NCBI GenBank assembly: GCA_963787895.1
Contig: CAWBEX010000007.1
Location: 124,001-188,000 of the forward strand
Source of the DNA: Anderseniella sp963787895
GTDB taxonomy: Bacteria; Pseudomonadota; Alphaproteobacteria; Rhizobiales; Aestuariivirgaceae
DNA: 64,000 nt
Direction of reading: 5' to 3'
Shown here one piece after another: positions 44,090 through 53,151 of the stretch. The translations under genes were made by a program, and so were the position numbers. Below the pieces are notes generated by a model. The model did no database searches and was not told the origin of the DNA. It saw only the letters and a program-made list of their open reading frames with translations. Numbering within the stretch: the stretch's first letter is position 1; each line of letters begins with the position of its first letter.

Positions 44090-44770
44090 ATGCTGACTGT
44101 CATTATTCCAACACTTAACGCAGATGCCACTCTGGCAGACACACTTGACCATTTGCGTGCCGGCGCGCGCGCAGCAGATATTGGCGAGATCATCGTTGCA
44201 GATGGCGGTTCGGCTCGGCAACCCCAAGCCAAACCGCTTGAGGCGGGTTTTCCCCGAGTCAAAGTTATCACCAGTGCGCCGGGGCGTGGTGTGCAGCTGG
44301 AAGCAGGCGCCCTGCATGCCAAGGGAGACTGGCTGTTGTTCCTGCACGCAGATACACTACTGGGTGAAGGTTGGGCTGACGCGGTACAGGCACATGTAAG
44401 GTCATCCAATCAAGCTGCCGCATTTCGGTTTGCGCTCGATGATGAAGGTTACAAGGCCCGCGCGCTGGAGGCTGTTGTGCGTTGGCGCTGCCGCTTGTTG
44501 GCGCTGCCCTATGGCGATCAGGGCTTGCTGATCTTGCGCACGCTGTATGATGAGGTGGGTGGCTTCAAGCCTGTACCGCTGATGGAGGACGTTGACCTGA
44601 TCCGGCGCATCGGGCGAAAGCGGCTGGTTTTCCTGGATGTGCCGGCGATAACCTCGGCCAGCCGATACCGGCAGGAGGGCTACGCAAGGCGAGTGGCGCG
44701 CAACCTGCTTTGCTTGTCTCTCTGGGCTCTGGGGGTATCGCCGCAGCGTATTGCGAAAATCTATTCATGA
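44090..44770 (+). CDS. Family 2 glycosyltransferase (TIGR04283 group)
   Basis: A 226-residue GT-A fold enzyme starting LTVIIPTLNADATL, with the acceptor DGGS motif (IIVADGGSA), the DxD-type LFLHADTLL and FKPVPLMEDVDLIRRIGR. This group is commonly paired with TIGR04282 proteins, as here, and has been linked to arsenosugar synthesis in some bacteria. Its stop overlaps the next start by ATGA. The start at 44090 removes a 14-codon upstream extension. Confidence 0.88.
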   Translation: MLTVIIPTLNADATLADTLDHLRAGARAADIGEIIVADGGSARQPQAKPLEAGFPRVKVITSAPGRGVQLEAGALHAKGDWLLFLHADTLLGEGWADAVQAHVRSSNQAAAFRFALDDEGYKARALEAVVRWRCRLLALPYGDQGLLILRTLYDEVGGFKPVPLMEDVDLIRRIGRKRLVFLDVPAITSASRYRQEGYARRVARNLLCLSLWALGVSPQRIAKIYS

Positions 44771-45375
44771 GAACGTCAGCGCAACACCTCGTTGTCATGG
44801 CCAAGCAACCACGGATCGGCCGTGTAAAGACCCGTCTCGGCGCAGACATTGGCGCGATGGAAGCAACGCGCACCTATCGCACCGTGCTGGCTGGCACATT
44901 GCGGCAACTGGCCGGAGATCCGCGCTGGTGCACCTGGGTTGCAGTGTCCGGGGTGCAAGAACTGCATGCAGGCATCTGGCCAAAAAGCGTGAATGTGGTG
45001 GATCAGGGAACCGGTGACCTGGGTGACAGAATGCAGCGCATGTTTGATACGTTGCCACGCGGTTCTGTGGTGATCATCGGAAGTGATATTCCCGGCATCA
45101 CGCGTACAGACATCGCTGCAGCATTCAAGGCCTTGGGTGCTCATGACACTGTTTTCGGCCCAGCCCCCGATGGTGGCTTTTGGCTGGTCGGCCAGTCTCG
45201 CAAGCGCAATGTGCTGCAGATTTTTGACAATGTGCGGTGGTCAAGTGAACACGCCCTGGCAGACACGATGACAAATCTGGGCGGCGCTTCAACGGCGATG
45301 CTCCGGCAGCTGGCAGACGTTGATGACGCCGCAAGCTACCGGGACTGGATCAGGAATCCTTATACGTCGAGCTGA
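44767..45375 (+). CDS. TIGR04282 family glycosyltransferase (DUF2064)
   Basis: 202 residues. HLVVMAKQPRIGRVKTRLGADIG is the nucleotide-binding start, followed by QGTGDLGDRMQRMFD, VIIGSDIPGI and GPAPDGGFWLVG, all DUF2064 landmarks. Overlaps the family 2 transferase by four bases, indicating coupled expression. The pair is thought to act on small sugars; the substrate here is not known. Its last 16 bases overlap the 3' end of the converging MBL gene. Confidence 0.88.
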   Translation: MRTSAQHLVVMAKQPRIGRVKTRLGADIGAMEATRTYRTVLAGTLRQLAGDPRWCTWVAVSGVQELHAGIWPKSVNVVDQGTGDLGDRMQRMFDTLPRGSVVIIGSDIPGITRTDIAAAFKALGAHDTVFGPAPDGGFWLVGQSRKRNVLQIFDNVRWSSEHALADTMTNLGGASTAMLRQLADVDDAASYRDWIRNPYTSS

Positions 45376-46355
45376 TAGCTCACCGGTACGTAGTGGTATG
45401 AGCCGTCACCGCGCTTGTCTATGAATCCGACAGCGGGGAACGGCATGTGGTAGCTGGTGAATGGAATGCGCTCGCTCGCCAGCATGTCCAGCACCTTCTT
45501 GCGGGTGGCCACGGCGGCATCCTTGTCCATATCGAACTTGACGTGCCATTCCGGCTTGGCAATTGACAGATACGGCTGATTGGCGAAGTCTCCACCTACC
45601 ACAATCTGTTTGCCCGCGCTTTCGATGAGATAGGCTGTGTGACCGGGTGTGTGGCCATTGGCTGCCATCGCGCGTATGCCCGAGGCAACGTCGTCGCCGT
45701 CTTTGATGAAGGTTATCCTTTCAGCGAGTGGCTTGATATTGCTTTCGGTCAGCTTGGCCACACGCTCGGTGCCGCCTGACATGCGCTCTGGCGCAGACCA
45801 GAAGTCGTGTTCAGTGGCGGCAGCAACGTAGGTGGCGTTCGGGAAAGCCGGTTTTCCGCCCATCATCAGCCCGCCGATATGGTCGGGATGGTAGTGGGTA
45901 AGCACCACCTTGTCGACTTGATCAGCGCTATAGCCGGCCGCCTTCAAGGTGTGATGCATCAGATGGCCGGCAGCAGGCATGCGGGCATCGCCGTTGCCGG
46001 TGTCAAACAGGACGAGTTCATTGCCTGTGTTGACAATCACTGGTGTAAAGCTGATCTCCAGCTTGTCGGTAGGAAGGAAGTTTGCCTTAGCCTGCGCTTC
46101 GAATTCTTCCTTTGAGGCGTTGGTGCCGAAAATGGTTTGCGGGCCTTCCAGGGAGATTGCACCATCATTGATCGTCGTAATGGTGAAGTTGCCCAGCTTG
46201 AAGCGGCGGTGCGTTGGGCGGTCAATCTCCTGCATTGGTGCTTTCGCATTGGCAGAAGTCGTCTTCAAGCCGGTTGAAAGCGGTACCGCTGCGGCCGAGA
46301 CGGCAGCGCCAGCAAGTAGTGTGCGACGATTGATATTGGGTGTGTGGCTGCTCAT
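45360..46355 (-). CDS. Tat-exported MBL-fold metallo-hydrolase
   Basis: 331 residues with a twin-arginine signal (NINRRTLLAGAAVSAAAVPL). The metallo-beta-lactamase domain has LTHYHPDHIGGL (HxHxDH), HTPGHTAYLI and VVGGDF, enough ligands for two metals. The family includes lactonases, glyoxalases and related hydrolases; this one resembles quorum-quenching or methyl-parathion-hydrolase-like proteins, but the substrate is open. ATG 46355 precedes the signal peptide. Confidence 0.88.
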   Translation of the reverse strand: MSSHTPNINRRTLLAGAAVSAAAVPLSTGLKTTSANAKAPMQEIDRPTHRRFKLGNFTITTINDGAISLEGPQTIFGTNASKEEFEAQAKANFLPTDKLEISFTPVIVNTGNELVLFDTGNGDARMPAAGHLMHHTLKAAGYSADQVDKVVLTHYHPDHIGGLMMGGKPAFPNATYVAAATEHDFWSAPERMSGGTERVAKLTESNIKPLAERITFIKDGDDVASGIRAMAANGHTPGHTAYLIESAGKQIVVGGDFANQPYLSIAKPEWHVKFDMDKDAAVATRKKVLDMLASERIPFTSYHMPFPAVGFIDKRGDGSYHYVPVSYQLDV

Positions 46356-46484
46356 TGTCTGTGAACCTTTGCATCTTGTGGATTGTGACGCGCCAGGCAT
46401 GCGTGCCCGTTCACTGTAACGAAGTTATGGCGACAAGATCACAATGTATTGATGAGGAGATGCATATGCTGGCGCAGCAATCGT

Positions 46485-47027
46485 TTACTTTCTGCGCAGA
46501 TGCTCTTCTAGCCGTGGCATGATCTCCACAAAATTGCATGGCATGTGGCGATAGTCGAACTGCTTGATCAAGATTTCGTTCCAGGCGTCTTTGCACGCAC
46601 CAGGTGAACCCGGCAAACAGAATATGAACTTGCCTTTTGCCACTCCGCCCATGGCCCTGGACTGCACGGTTGACGTACCAATTTTGCCGAATGAAATCAT
46701 GTGGAATGCTGTGGCAAAGCCATCGGCTTCCTTTTCCAGCATTGGACGTACGGCCTCGATCGTTACGTCTCGTCCCGTCAATCCGGTGCCACCGGTCGTC
46801 AGTATGATGTCGGTGTCATCGCGCTTGAGCCATTTGCGCAAAGTGGAACGAATGGACCGAATATCATCGTGACAGATCGTGCGAGCTGACAACTTGTGAC
46901 CTGCTTCGCTTACCAGATCGCTCAGGGTGCTACCGGACTTGTCTGTCTCAAAGGTGCGCGTGTCAGATACTGTCAGGATCGCAATCTTGACTGGTATGAA
47001 CGGCCGGGTTTCATCAATTCTGGACAT
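46485..47027 (-). CDS. moaB: Molybdenum cofactor biosynthesis protein B
   Basis: A 180-residue MogA/MoaB-type protein that adenylylates molybdopterin or substitutes for MogA. IAILTVSDTRTFETDKSGS, the nucleotide-binding LTTGGTGLTGRDVTIEA, and MGGVAKGKFIFCLPGSPGACKDAW are family motifs. It lies 293 bases downstream of the uracil-DNA glycosylase gene on the same strand, with an AT-rich gap between them. Confidence 0.93.
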   Translation of the reverse strand: MSRIDETRPFIPVKIAILTVSDTRTFETDKSGSTLSDLVSEAGHKLSARTICHDDIRSIRSTLRKWLKRDDTDIILTTGGTGLTGRDVTIEAVRPMLEKEADGFATAFHMISFGKIGTSTVQSRAMGGVAKGKFIFCLPGSPGACKDAWNEILIKQFDYRHMPCNFVEIMPRLEEHLRRK

Positions 47028-47320
47028 GAGATGGTCGCCAATTGAGGTTCATGTTTTTCGGGCAGTTTGTGCCCAGCGAGCTAGCAGAACGAGAATGAAT
47101 AAACTGGATCAAAGATGAATTTCAACGGAAATTTGCAGTAAATATCTGATAAATATGCATAAATTTCTAATCTTGTTTCGTCGTTTTGTAGTATTTGGTT
47201 TCTATTTGCTTACTTTATATAAACGATAAATATTTAGTTTCGTCTGCAGAGATGCCGCATTCTTTAAATGTAAGAAAGACTTGTATATAAGCAAAAAAGT
47301 CAATTTAGACGTAGGGTAAT
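47028..47320. other. AT-rich intergenic island between moaB and the uracil-DNA glycosylase gene
   Basis: 293 bases without a gene. Positions 47101-47340 contain about 70 G or C in 240 by hand count (roughly 29%), far below the rest of the window. A 9-base direct repeat GATAAATAT occurs at 47149-47157 and 47225-47233. No transposase remnant, tRNA or convincing small ORF was found. Confidence 0.75.
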
Positions 47321-48217
47321 TTAAATGCCATCGGTCAATTTCTGTTTGAGCGAAAGAAGGTCTGCCCAAGCGTCTTTTTTGGTTTCCGGCCGGCGCAAAA
47401 GGTCGGACGGATGCAGCATCAGCAGCAACGGCAGTTCGGCTTTGCCGATGACGATGGTTTTCCAGTTTCCACGCAGGCGGGTCATGCTGGTTTTGGTGTC
47501 CAGAAGCACTTCGGCTGCCATGGCACCTGCAGCAACGACCACACGCGGGCCGGCAAGTTCTATGGCGCGCTTCAGGAACGGCAGGCACATCTTCATCTCT
47601 GCAGGTGATGGCTTGCGGTTGCCAGGTGGCCGCCAGAACACAACATTACTGATGAAAACCGAACTGGAAGGATCGTCGCTTTCCCGGTTCAGGCCAATAC
47701 ACGACAGCATCTGGTCGAGCAATTGACCTGATTTGCCTGCAAACGGACGCCCCTGCTCATCTTCCTCGCGTCCCGGAACCTCGCCAATCACCATTACATG
47801 TGCACCAGGCAGTCCGTCTGCAAAACACAACTTGCTGGCAGTGCGCTTCAGGGGACACGCATCAAAACTGTCCAATGTGTGGGCCAGCTCGTTCAGCGAT
47901 GTGCAGGACTGTGCGAGTGCTTCAATTTCGGCCTGGGCAAGGCTGGCAGCGGGGGCCGGTTGGCGCGGTGCCTGTGTGGCGGGTGGTTCTGCAAACTGCC
48001 TGATTGCAGCTGTGTTCAGAGCTCTTTTGCCGCTGGGTAACTTTTGCGCAGGTTTATTATAGTTGGCAGCAGCGGCTGGTTTGTTGGCTTCCTGCAATTT
48101 GCTCAACGCAGCGGATTCGGCGAACCGGTCGATTGCCTCATCTGCCAGCACTTCGTCTGCGCCCATGTTGTGGTACCAGCCGAGCAGTGCCGCCGCAGCC
48201 TGAACAGAATTTTCCAC
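47321..48217 (-). CDS. Uracil-DNA glycosylase, family 4-like
   Basis: About 298 residues. The catalytic core has DACPLKRTASKLCFADG, GEVPGREEDEQGRPFAGKSG, VFWRPPGNRKP and LHPSDLLRRP, the landmarks of the iron-sulfur family 4 uracil-DNA glycosylases that remove uracil from DNA. A variable Ala/Pro-rich N-terminal region (residues about 40-95) precedes the core. The long open frame begins at 48553 but its first part overlaps the ETF-QO promoter; I favour GTG 48217, and TTG 48232 is possible. The start is therefore uncertain. Confidence 0.85.
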   Translation of the reverse strand: MENSVQAAAALLGWYHNMGADEVLADEAIDRFAESAALSKLQEANKPAAAANYNKPAQKLPSGKRALNTAAIRQFAEPPATQAPRQPAPAASLAQAEIEALAQSCTSLNELAHTLDSFDACPLKRTASKLCFADGLPGAHVMVIGEVPGREEDEQGRPFAGKSGQLLDQMLSCIGLNRESDDPSSSVFISNVVFWRPPGNRKPSPAEMKMCLPFLKRAIELAGPRVVVAAGAMAAEVLLDTKTSMTRLRGNWKTIVIGKAELPLLLMLHPSDLLRRPETKKDAWADLLSLKQKLTDGI

Positions 48218-48258
48218 TGTGTCGCTAACCAACTTGAGAATGACCCTAATAGAACGGT

Positions 48259-48286
48259 TTGCGTCCCCGATCAGGAACACTATAAC
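48259..48286 (+). promoter_or_regulatory. Candidate promoter for the ETF-quinone oxidoreductase gene
   Basis: TTGCGT at 48259-48264 is followed after 16 bases by TATAAC at 48281-48286, leaving a leader of about 45 bases to the ATG at 48336. It lies in the divergent gap with the uracil-DNA glycosylase gene. Confidence 0.45.
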
Positions 48287-48335
48287 ACCTCTAGCGGATA
48301 AGCACAGAAATGGATTCACGGGAGTAATTGGCGAC

Positions 48336-50009
48336 ATGAGCGAACAAGCGACGATGGAACGCGAAGCCATGGAGTTTGATGTGGTGATCGTTGGCGCAGG
48401 CCCTGCGGGGCTATCCGCTGCGATCCGGCTCAAGCAAATTGCTGCTGAAACCGGTTCTGAAATTTCGGTTTGTGTGCTGGAAAAGGGTTCCGAAGTAGGC
48501 GCACATATTCTGTCCGGTGCCGTCATCGACCCGGTGGCCCTCAACAAGCTCATTCCTGACTGGAAGGAAAAGGGCGCACCGCTGAAAACCGAAGTGAAGG
48601 AAGACCGCTTCTACATGCTTGGCAAGGCTGGCGCGTTGCGTCTGCCAAACTTCCTGATGCCGCCATTGATGAACAATCATGGCAACTACGCCGTTTCACT
48701 GGGCAATGTTTGCCGTTGGCTGGCTGAGCAAGCAGAAGGGCTTGGCGTGGAAATCTACCCAGGTTTTGCCTGCTCCGAGCTGGTCTATCGTGAAGATGGA
48801 TCTGTGAAGGGTGTAGTTGCGGGCGTTTTTGGCATCGGCAAGGATGGCAAGCCTGGCCCGGACTATCAGCCAGGCATGGAGCTGCATGGCAAGTATGTGA
48901 TGATCGGTGAGGGCGTGCGCGGTTCCCTGGCCAAGGTGCTTATCGAGAAGTTTCACCTTTCGGAGGGACGGAGCCCGCAGAAGTTCGGTATCGGCATGAA
49001 GGAACTATGGGAAGTAAAGCCCGAAAAGCATCGGCAGGGGCAGGTAACCCACACCATGGGATGGCCGCTGAATACGAAGACTGGAGGCGGTTCCTTCATG
49101 TATCATATTGAAGACAATCTGGTCTCGATCGGTTTTGTTGTGCATCTCAACTACAAGAACCCGTATCTGTTTCCGTACATGGAGTTTCAGCGCTTCAAGC
49201 ATCACCCCTTGATCGCTGAAGTGTTGGAGGGTGGACGTCGCGTGGCATATGGCGCTCGCGCTATTACCGAAGGCGGATATCAGGCGGTGCCCAAGCTGTC
49301 ATTCCCCGGAGGTGTGCTGATCGGTTGTTCTGCGGGCATGGTGAATGTTCCCCGCATCAAGGGTAGCCACAACGCCATGATGTCCGGCATGCTGGCCGCT
49401 GAAGCAGCAGCATCAGCGATCGCCGCTGACCGCGCAGGCGACGAGCTGACAGAATACCAGCTGGCTTGGGAAAAATCACCGATTGCCGATGATTTGAAGA
49501 AGGTGCGCAATGTAAAGCCGCTGTGGTCGAAGTTCGGTCTGATCGGCGGTTTGGCGCTGGGCGGCCTGGACATGTGGACCAACCAGCTGTTTGGGTTTTC
49601 GTTCTTCGGCACTATCAAGCACGACAAGACCGACGCAGAATCCACTGGCAAAGCGGCTGACCACAAGCCGATTGACTATCCCAAGCCGGATGGCGTTCTG
49701 TCGTTCGATCGTTTGACAAATGTGGCTTATGCCGCAACCAACCACGATGAAAACCAGCCTGCCCATCTCAAGCTGAAGGACGCCGCCATAGCGGTCAATG
49801 TGGACCTGCTGCAGTATGGTGGACCTTCTTCCCGTTATTGCCCGGCAGGCGTCTACGAGTTTCTTAAAGATGATGCAGGCAATGACAAGTTCCAGATCAA
49901 CTTCCAGAACTGCGTGCATTGCAAGACTTGCGATATCAAGGACCCGTCGCAGAATATCAACTGGACAGTGCCGCAAGGCGGCGAAGGCCCGAACTATCCG
50001 AACATGTGA
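48336..50009 (+). CDS. Electron transfer flavoprotein-ubiquinone oxidoreductase
   Basis: A 557-residue inner-membrane-associated flavoprotein that passes electrons from ETF (fed by acyl-CoA and amino acid dehydrogenases) to ubiquinone. FAD-binding VVIVGAGPAGLSAAIRL lies at the N-terminus; HTMGWPLNTKTGGGSFMYH and LIGCSAGMVNVPRIKGSHNAM are in the core. The C-terminal [4Fe-4S] motif comprises CPAGVYEF and INFQNCVHCKTCDIKDPSQN. The start ATG 48336 follows GGAG; length fits the family. Confidence 0.97.
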   Translation: MSEQATMEREAMEFDVVIVGAGPAGLSAAIRLKQIAAETGSEISVCVLEKGSEVGAHILSGAVIDPVALNKLIPDWKEKGAPLKTEVKEDRFYMLGKAGALRLPNFLMPPLMNNHGNYAVSLGNVCRWLAEQAEGLGVEIYPGFACSELVYREDGSVKGVVAGVFGIGKDGKPGPDYQPGMELHGKYVMIGEGVRGSLAKVLIEKFHLSEGRSPQKFGIGMKELWEVKPEKHRQGQVTHTMGWPLNTKTGGGSFMYHIEDNLVSIGFVVHLNYKNPYLFPYMEFQRFKHHPLIAEVLEGGRRVAYGARAITEGGYQAVPKLSFPGGVLIGCSAGMVNVPRIKGSHNAMMSGMLAAEAAASAIAADRAGDELTEYQLAWEKSPIADDLKKVRNVKPLWSKFGLIGGLALGGLDMWTNQLFGFSFFGTIKHDKTDAESTGKAADHKPIDYPKPDGVLSFDRLTNVAYAATNHDENQPAHLKLKDAAIAVNVDLLQYGGPSSRYCPAGVYEFLKDDAGNDKFQINFQNCVHCKTCDIKDPSQNINWTVPQGGEGPNYPNM

Positions 50010-50024
50010 TCGTGGCCAAACGCT

Positions 50025-50582
50025 GTGAAGGCATCTGAAGCGGACATTCTTTTTGTGCCGGGCTATACAGGCTCCGGACCAGCACATTGGCAGACTCGCT
50101 GGCAAAACGGCATCAAGACGGCCAAACGGGTCAACATGCCTGATTGGGATGCGCCAAGGCTGGTACCTTGGATCGATGCTCTGGAACGTGCAGCAGAAAA
50201 TGCGAACCGGCCGGTTGTACTGGTAGCGCATGGCCTGGGAGTTCTCGCCGTAGTCCATGCGCTGGATCAGGGCAGATTGGGCAAGCCCGCTGGTGCCTTT
50301 CTGGTAGCCCCGCCAGATGGTGACTGGATCAGGAATGAGCCAGACATTGACGACGCCTTTGCAGACGTTTCAACTAACGCATTGCCATGTCCCGCCAATC
50401 TCGTTGCCAGTCGCAACGACCCCACAGCCAGCTATGAGCATTCGGGAAAACTGGCGGAAAGCTGGGGAGCACTGCTGCTGGATGCCGGTGAATCCGGCCA
50501 GATAAATACCGCATCAGGACACGGGCCATGGCCAGAAGGCACGCTCAGGTTTGCCCGCTTCATGTCGACCCTGAAAAGCTAG
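50025..50582 (+). CDS. RBBP9/YdeN family alpha/beta hydrolase, nucleophile replaced
   Basis: 185 residues from GTG 50025, 15 bases after ETF-QO. The family start FVPGYTGSGPAHWQTRW is clear. The nucleophile elbow reads VAHGLG instead of VAHSLG, so residue 70 is Gly where a serine is expected. The Asp (132, in SRNDP) and His (166, in ASGHGPWP) remain. RBBP9-like proteins are serine hydrolases of unknown substrate. Without the nucleophile it is probably a binding protein, unless the Ser-to-Gly change is a base error. Confidence 0.85.
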   Translation: MKASEADILFVPGYTGSGPAHWQTRWQNGIKTAKRVNMPDWDAPRLVPWIDALERAAENANRPVVLVAHGLGVLAVVHALDQGRLGKPAGAFLVAPPDGDWIRNEPDIDDAFADVSTNALPCPANLVASRNDPTASYEHSGKLAESWGALLLDAGESGQINTASGHGPWPEGTLRFARFMSTLKS

Positions 50583-50759
50583 AAATTTGCATTTTCAGCA
50601 TTTCGACCTTAAGCGTTGAACCGCCACATCATTGTATATGGGTGACGTAAAGTATTGAACGCATTTATGGATTTCATGGCGATAACCAAAATGACGTCAT
50701 TTTCTTGCCTGTTTTTTGGTCATGCTGAATGTGCTGGGTGCCAACAGGGAGGCTCCTTG

Positions 50760-51884
50760 ATGAGAATGCTGCGAATTTTACTTGCCACTGCTGCAACGAC
50801 GGTGTTGCTGTCGGCTGGGCAGGTAAGTGCTGAACAGAATGACAGGAACCGTGATGTTACCTTCAGGAAGCCGGCCAAAACGGTTACTGGAATCATCACG
50901 GGTGAACCAGCCTCTGCTGCCAATCAGGTACGGGCTGTGCAAACAAAGACGACAGTTGGCAACACAGCCATAAACATTGCGCAGCCAACTGTGCCTGACG
51001 GTGTTGAAGTACAATCCGCTCAGCCGATCCAACAGGCTGCGCCTCAACCTCAGCCACAGGCTCCGGCTCAAACCAGAGCTGTTAGCAAGCCTGTCAAAGC
51101 GGCCACCAGAACAGAATCGAGTGGCTCTGACGGCGGCGGCGTCAGTGAAGCAAAGTGGTGGACTGATACCGGCAATCCAAAGGTTTTCTCGTTCAGCAAC
51201 TGCATTGCAGTTTACGCCCGACAGCAAGCTCAGGCTATTCCCAAGGTCAATCTGCGGTCAATTGTAGCAAAAGCCATCAAGACTGACTGCAATGGAGAAT
51301 TTGCTTCAATGTCAAATTCGTTGGCCGAGCGTTTCGGCAACGCCAAGTCAAACAAGATTGCCAAGGAACTGACCGGTTCAACTTTTGTGCCTGCTGTACG
51401 TGAGGCTGTTTTGAAAGTGCGCGATGAACAGCGCGTTGCCGCGCTGGAAAAACAGGCGCCAGCGCAACCTGCACCAGCACAACCCGCGCCAGCGGCTGTT
51501 TCCGCGAATGCGCTTTCGACGACGTCCGGATCCGATGCGCTTGCTGCACAGTCGCCGTTGCCGGTTCCGGCAAACGTGCAACTGGAGCTTTCCAAAGAAG
51601 AGATGTTCACCTGCTACAGAGACACGTCAGATCGTGTCGGTGTACAGTCGGGGGCACCAGTTGATGTGCTGGTAGATCAGGTTCTACTGGATTGCAGCGA
51701 TAATACACGTGCGTTCTTTGACCGGTTGTTCGCGTTGTATCCGCATTCTCCAGATGATCAGGCAAAGCGGATGCGCGAAGCGGTGGCCAACAATTACCGC
51801 CCTGCAATTGCCAAGCGTATTGCGGCGTTGAAGACAGCAGGTGGAACAGTTCCGAAGCAGCGTGTCACTTCAACCGGGCAATGA
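50760..51884 (+). CDS. Secreted protein of unknown function with a duplicated two-cysteine module
   Basis: 374 residues, unrecognised. A signal peptide (LLATAATTVLLSAGQVSA) is followed by a disordered Gln/Pro/Ala region (25-130). Two related segments follow. Segment A (about 145-230) has Cys148 and Cys177 and ends VPAVREAVLKVRDEQRVAAL. Segment B (about 282-362) has Cys285 and Cys312 and ends KRMREAVANNYRPAIAKRIAAL. Cysteine spacings are 29 and 27. A Pro/Ala linker lies between them. GGGAGG precedes ATG 50760. A folded helical unit held by a disulfide is inferred. It converges with the lytic transglycosylase by a 20-base overlap. Confidence 0.75.
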   Translation: MRMLRILLATAATTVLLSAGQVSAEQNDRNRDVTFRKPAKTVTGIITGEPASAANQVRAVQTKTTVGNTAINIAQPTVPDGVEVQSAQPIQQAAPQPQPQAPAQTRAVSKPVKAATRTESSGSDGGGVSEAKWWTDTGNPKVFSFSNCIAVYARQQAQAIPKVNLRSIVAKAIKTDCNGEFASMSNSLAERFGNAKSNKIAKELTGSTFVPAVREAVLKVRDEQRVAALEKQAPAQPAPAQPAPAAVSANALSTTSGSDALAAQSPLPVPANVQLELSKEEMFTCYRDTSDRVGVQSGAPVDVLVDQVLLDCSDNTRAFFDRLFALYPHSPDDQAKRMREAVANNYRPAIAKRIAALKTAGGTVPKQRVTSTGQ

Positions 51885-53151
51885 AACTCCGGTTAGGCCA
51901 GCAGTCTACAGGCAGCCCCAGTTTTTTCTGGTGCATGCCTGTTGCGGTCCGGGTGCGAAATCCTATCAGCCCGTCAATTGTGTCGCCCACATTGTAACCT
52001 AGTGCGACCATCTGGTGCTGCACTTTCTGCATGGCAGGCCGTGTGAAGGTGTCGACGTCTCGCCAACTCGTCTTGAAGCTACCGCCCCCGGCAATGCGGT
52101 CTGCCAGGTTGCCGACATACAGCACGTAAAGGTCGGACTCGTTGTAGTTCTTGAGGGCATAGTAATTGTCAGTGGCAATGAATGCAGGCCCGTAACGGCC
52201 AGCCGGCATGATCAGGTATCCAGTCACGTTGTTGAGTGATTGTGACCATTTGCGCCCGGCGACGCGGGTAGCTCCTGCTGTAATCCATTGTGAAACAGGT
52301 TGCCCCGCATCTGGTCCCTCAAGTGTGCAATCCAGGGAACCGGAAGGTTCCACTTCGTAAGCCCAGCTCATGCCGGGCTTCCATCCGCTTGCCTTGAGAA
52401 ACGTGGCGGTTGTTGCAAGTGCATCGGGAATGGAATTCCAGATGTCGGACTTGCCGTCACCATCGCCGTCGCTGGCATATTTCAGATAAAGGCCGGGCAG
52501 CATCTGTGTGTGTCCCATGGCTCCAGCCCACGAGCTTTTCAGGCTCGAGACGGATACTACGCGGCGCTGCGCCACTTCCATGATTGCAAGCAGTTCCGGT
52601 TTGAAGAAGTCCGGGCGTCTGCCAAGAAACGCCTGTGTTGCCAGCACCGACATTGCATCATGCGGGATCCTGGCACCGGAAAAGGCCGTTTCCCGGCCCC
52701 AAATTGCGGCAAGCACCTCCTTGTCAACACCGGTTTGACGCTCGATGCGCTCAAATGTGCTGGCAAGTTCGCTAATCTTGCGGCGGCCTGTGGCTGCCAT
52801 GTTGGCCATGGACTTTTCCTGAAAATAGCGCCCTGGAGAACCGAACTCGGCCTGACGCTTTCGTGACGCGGATGGTTGTTCACCATTGATCTTCGGCGGT
52901 GCAAGATCCGGGATGTCCCATTGCAAGGATATCCGTTTGCGTGAATCGTCAAACACTTGCCGTGAAATGCCGCGTGTACTTGCCTCTGGCCACAAGCTTT
53001 CAAAGTATGTGGCAAACGCTTTTTCTGCATTGCGCTTGTAACTTGACGAAGCCTCGATAGCGTCGGCAGAACCAGAGTATAGCCCCGCAGCAGCCGCGAT
53101 GCCGGTTGCGGCAGCGAGGGGAAGACAAAATCGAATCATTTTTTTCAACAT
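51865..53151 (-). CDS. Lytic murein transglycosylase (MltB-like, TIGR02283 type)
   Basis: A 428-residue periplasmic enzyme that cleaves glycosidic bonds of peptidoglycan with formation of anhydro-muramyl ends. Signal peptide at the N-terminus; catalytic Glu in LAAIWGRETAFSGARIPHDAM; SSWAGAMGHTQMLPGLYLKYA and DIWNSIPDALATTATFL follow. A PG_binding_1-like domain closes the protein (VQHQMVALGYNVGDTIDGLIG). It overlaps the converging secreted protein by 20 bases. Confidence 0.93.
   Translation of the reverse strand: MLKKMIRFCLPLAAATGIAAAAGLYSGSADAIEASSSYKRNAEKAFATYFESLWPEASTRGISRQVFDDSRKRISLQWDIPDLAPPKINGEQPSASRKRQAEFGSPGRYFQEKSMANMAATGRRKISELASTFERIERQTGVDKEVLAAIWGRETAFSGARIPHDAMSVLATQAFLGRRPDFFKPELLAIMEVAQRRVVSVSSLKSSWAGAMGHTQMLPGLYLKYASDGDGDGKSDIWNSIPDALATTATFLKASGWKPGMSWAYEVEPSGSLDCTLEGPDAGQPVSQWITAGATRVAGRKWSQSLNNVTGYLIMPAGRYGPAFIATDNYYALKNYNESDLYVLYVGNLADRIAGGGSFKTSWRDVDTFTRPAMQKVQHQMVALGYNVGDTIDGLIGFRTRTATGMHQKKLGLPVDCWPNRSFIARLK

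Noticed and set aside
47202..47588. 128-residue minus-strand open frame across the AT-rich island
   Set aside because: Its larger part overlaps the uracil-DNA glycosylase gene in another frame and it lacks any recognisable domain.
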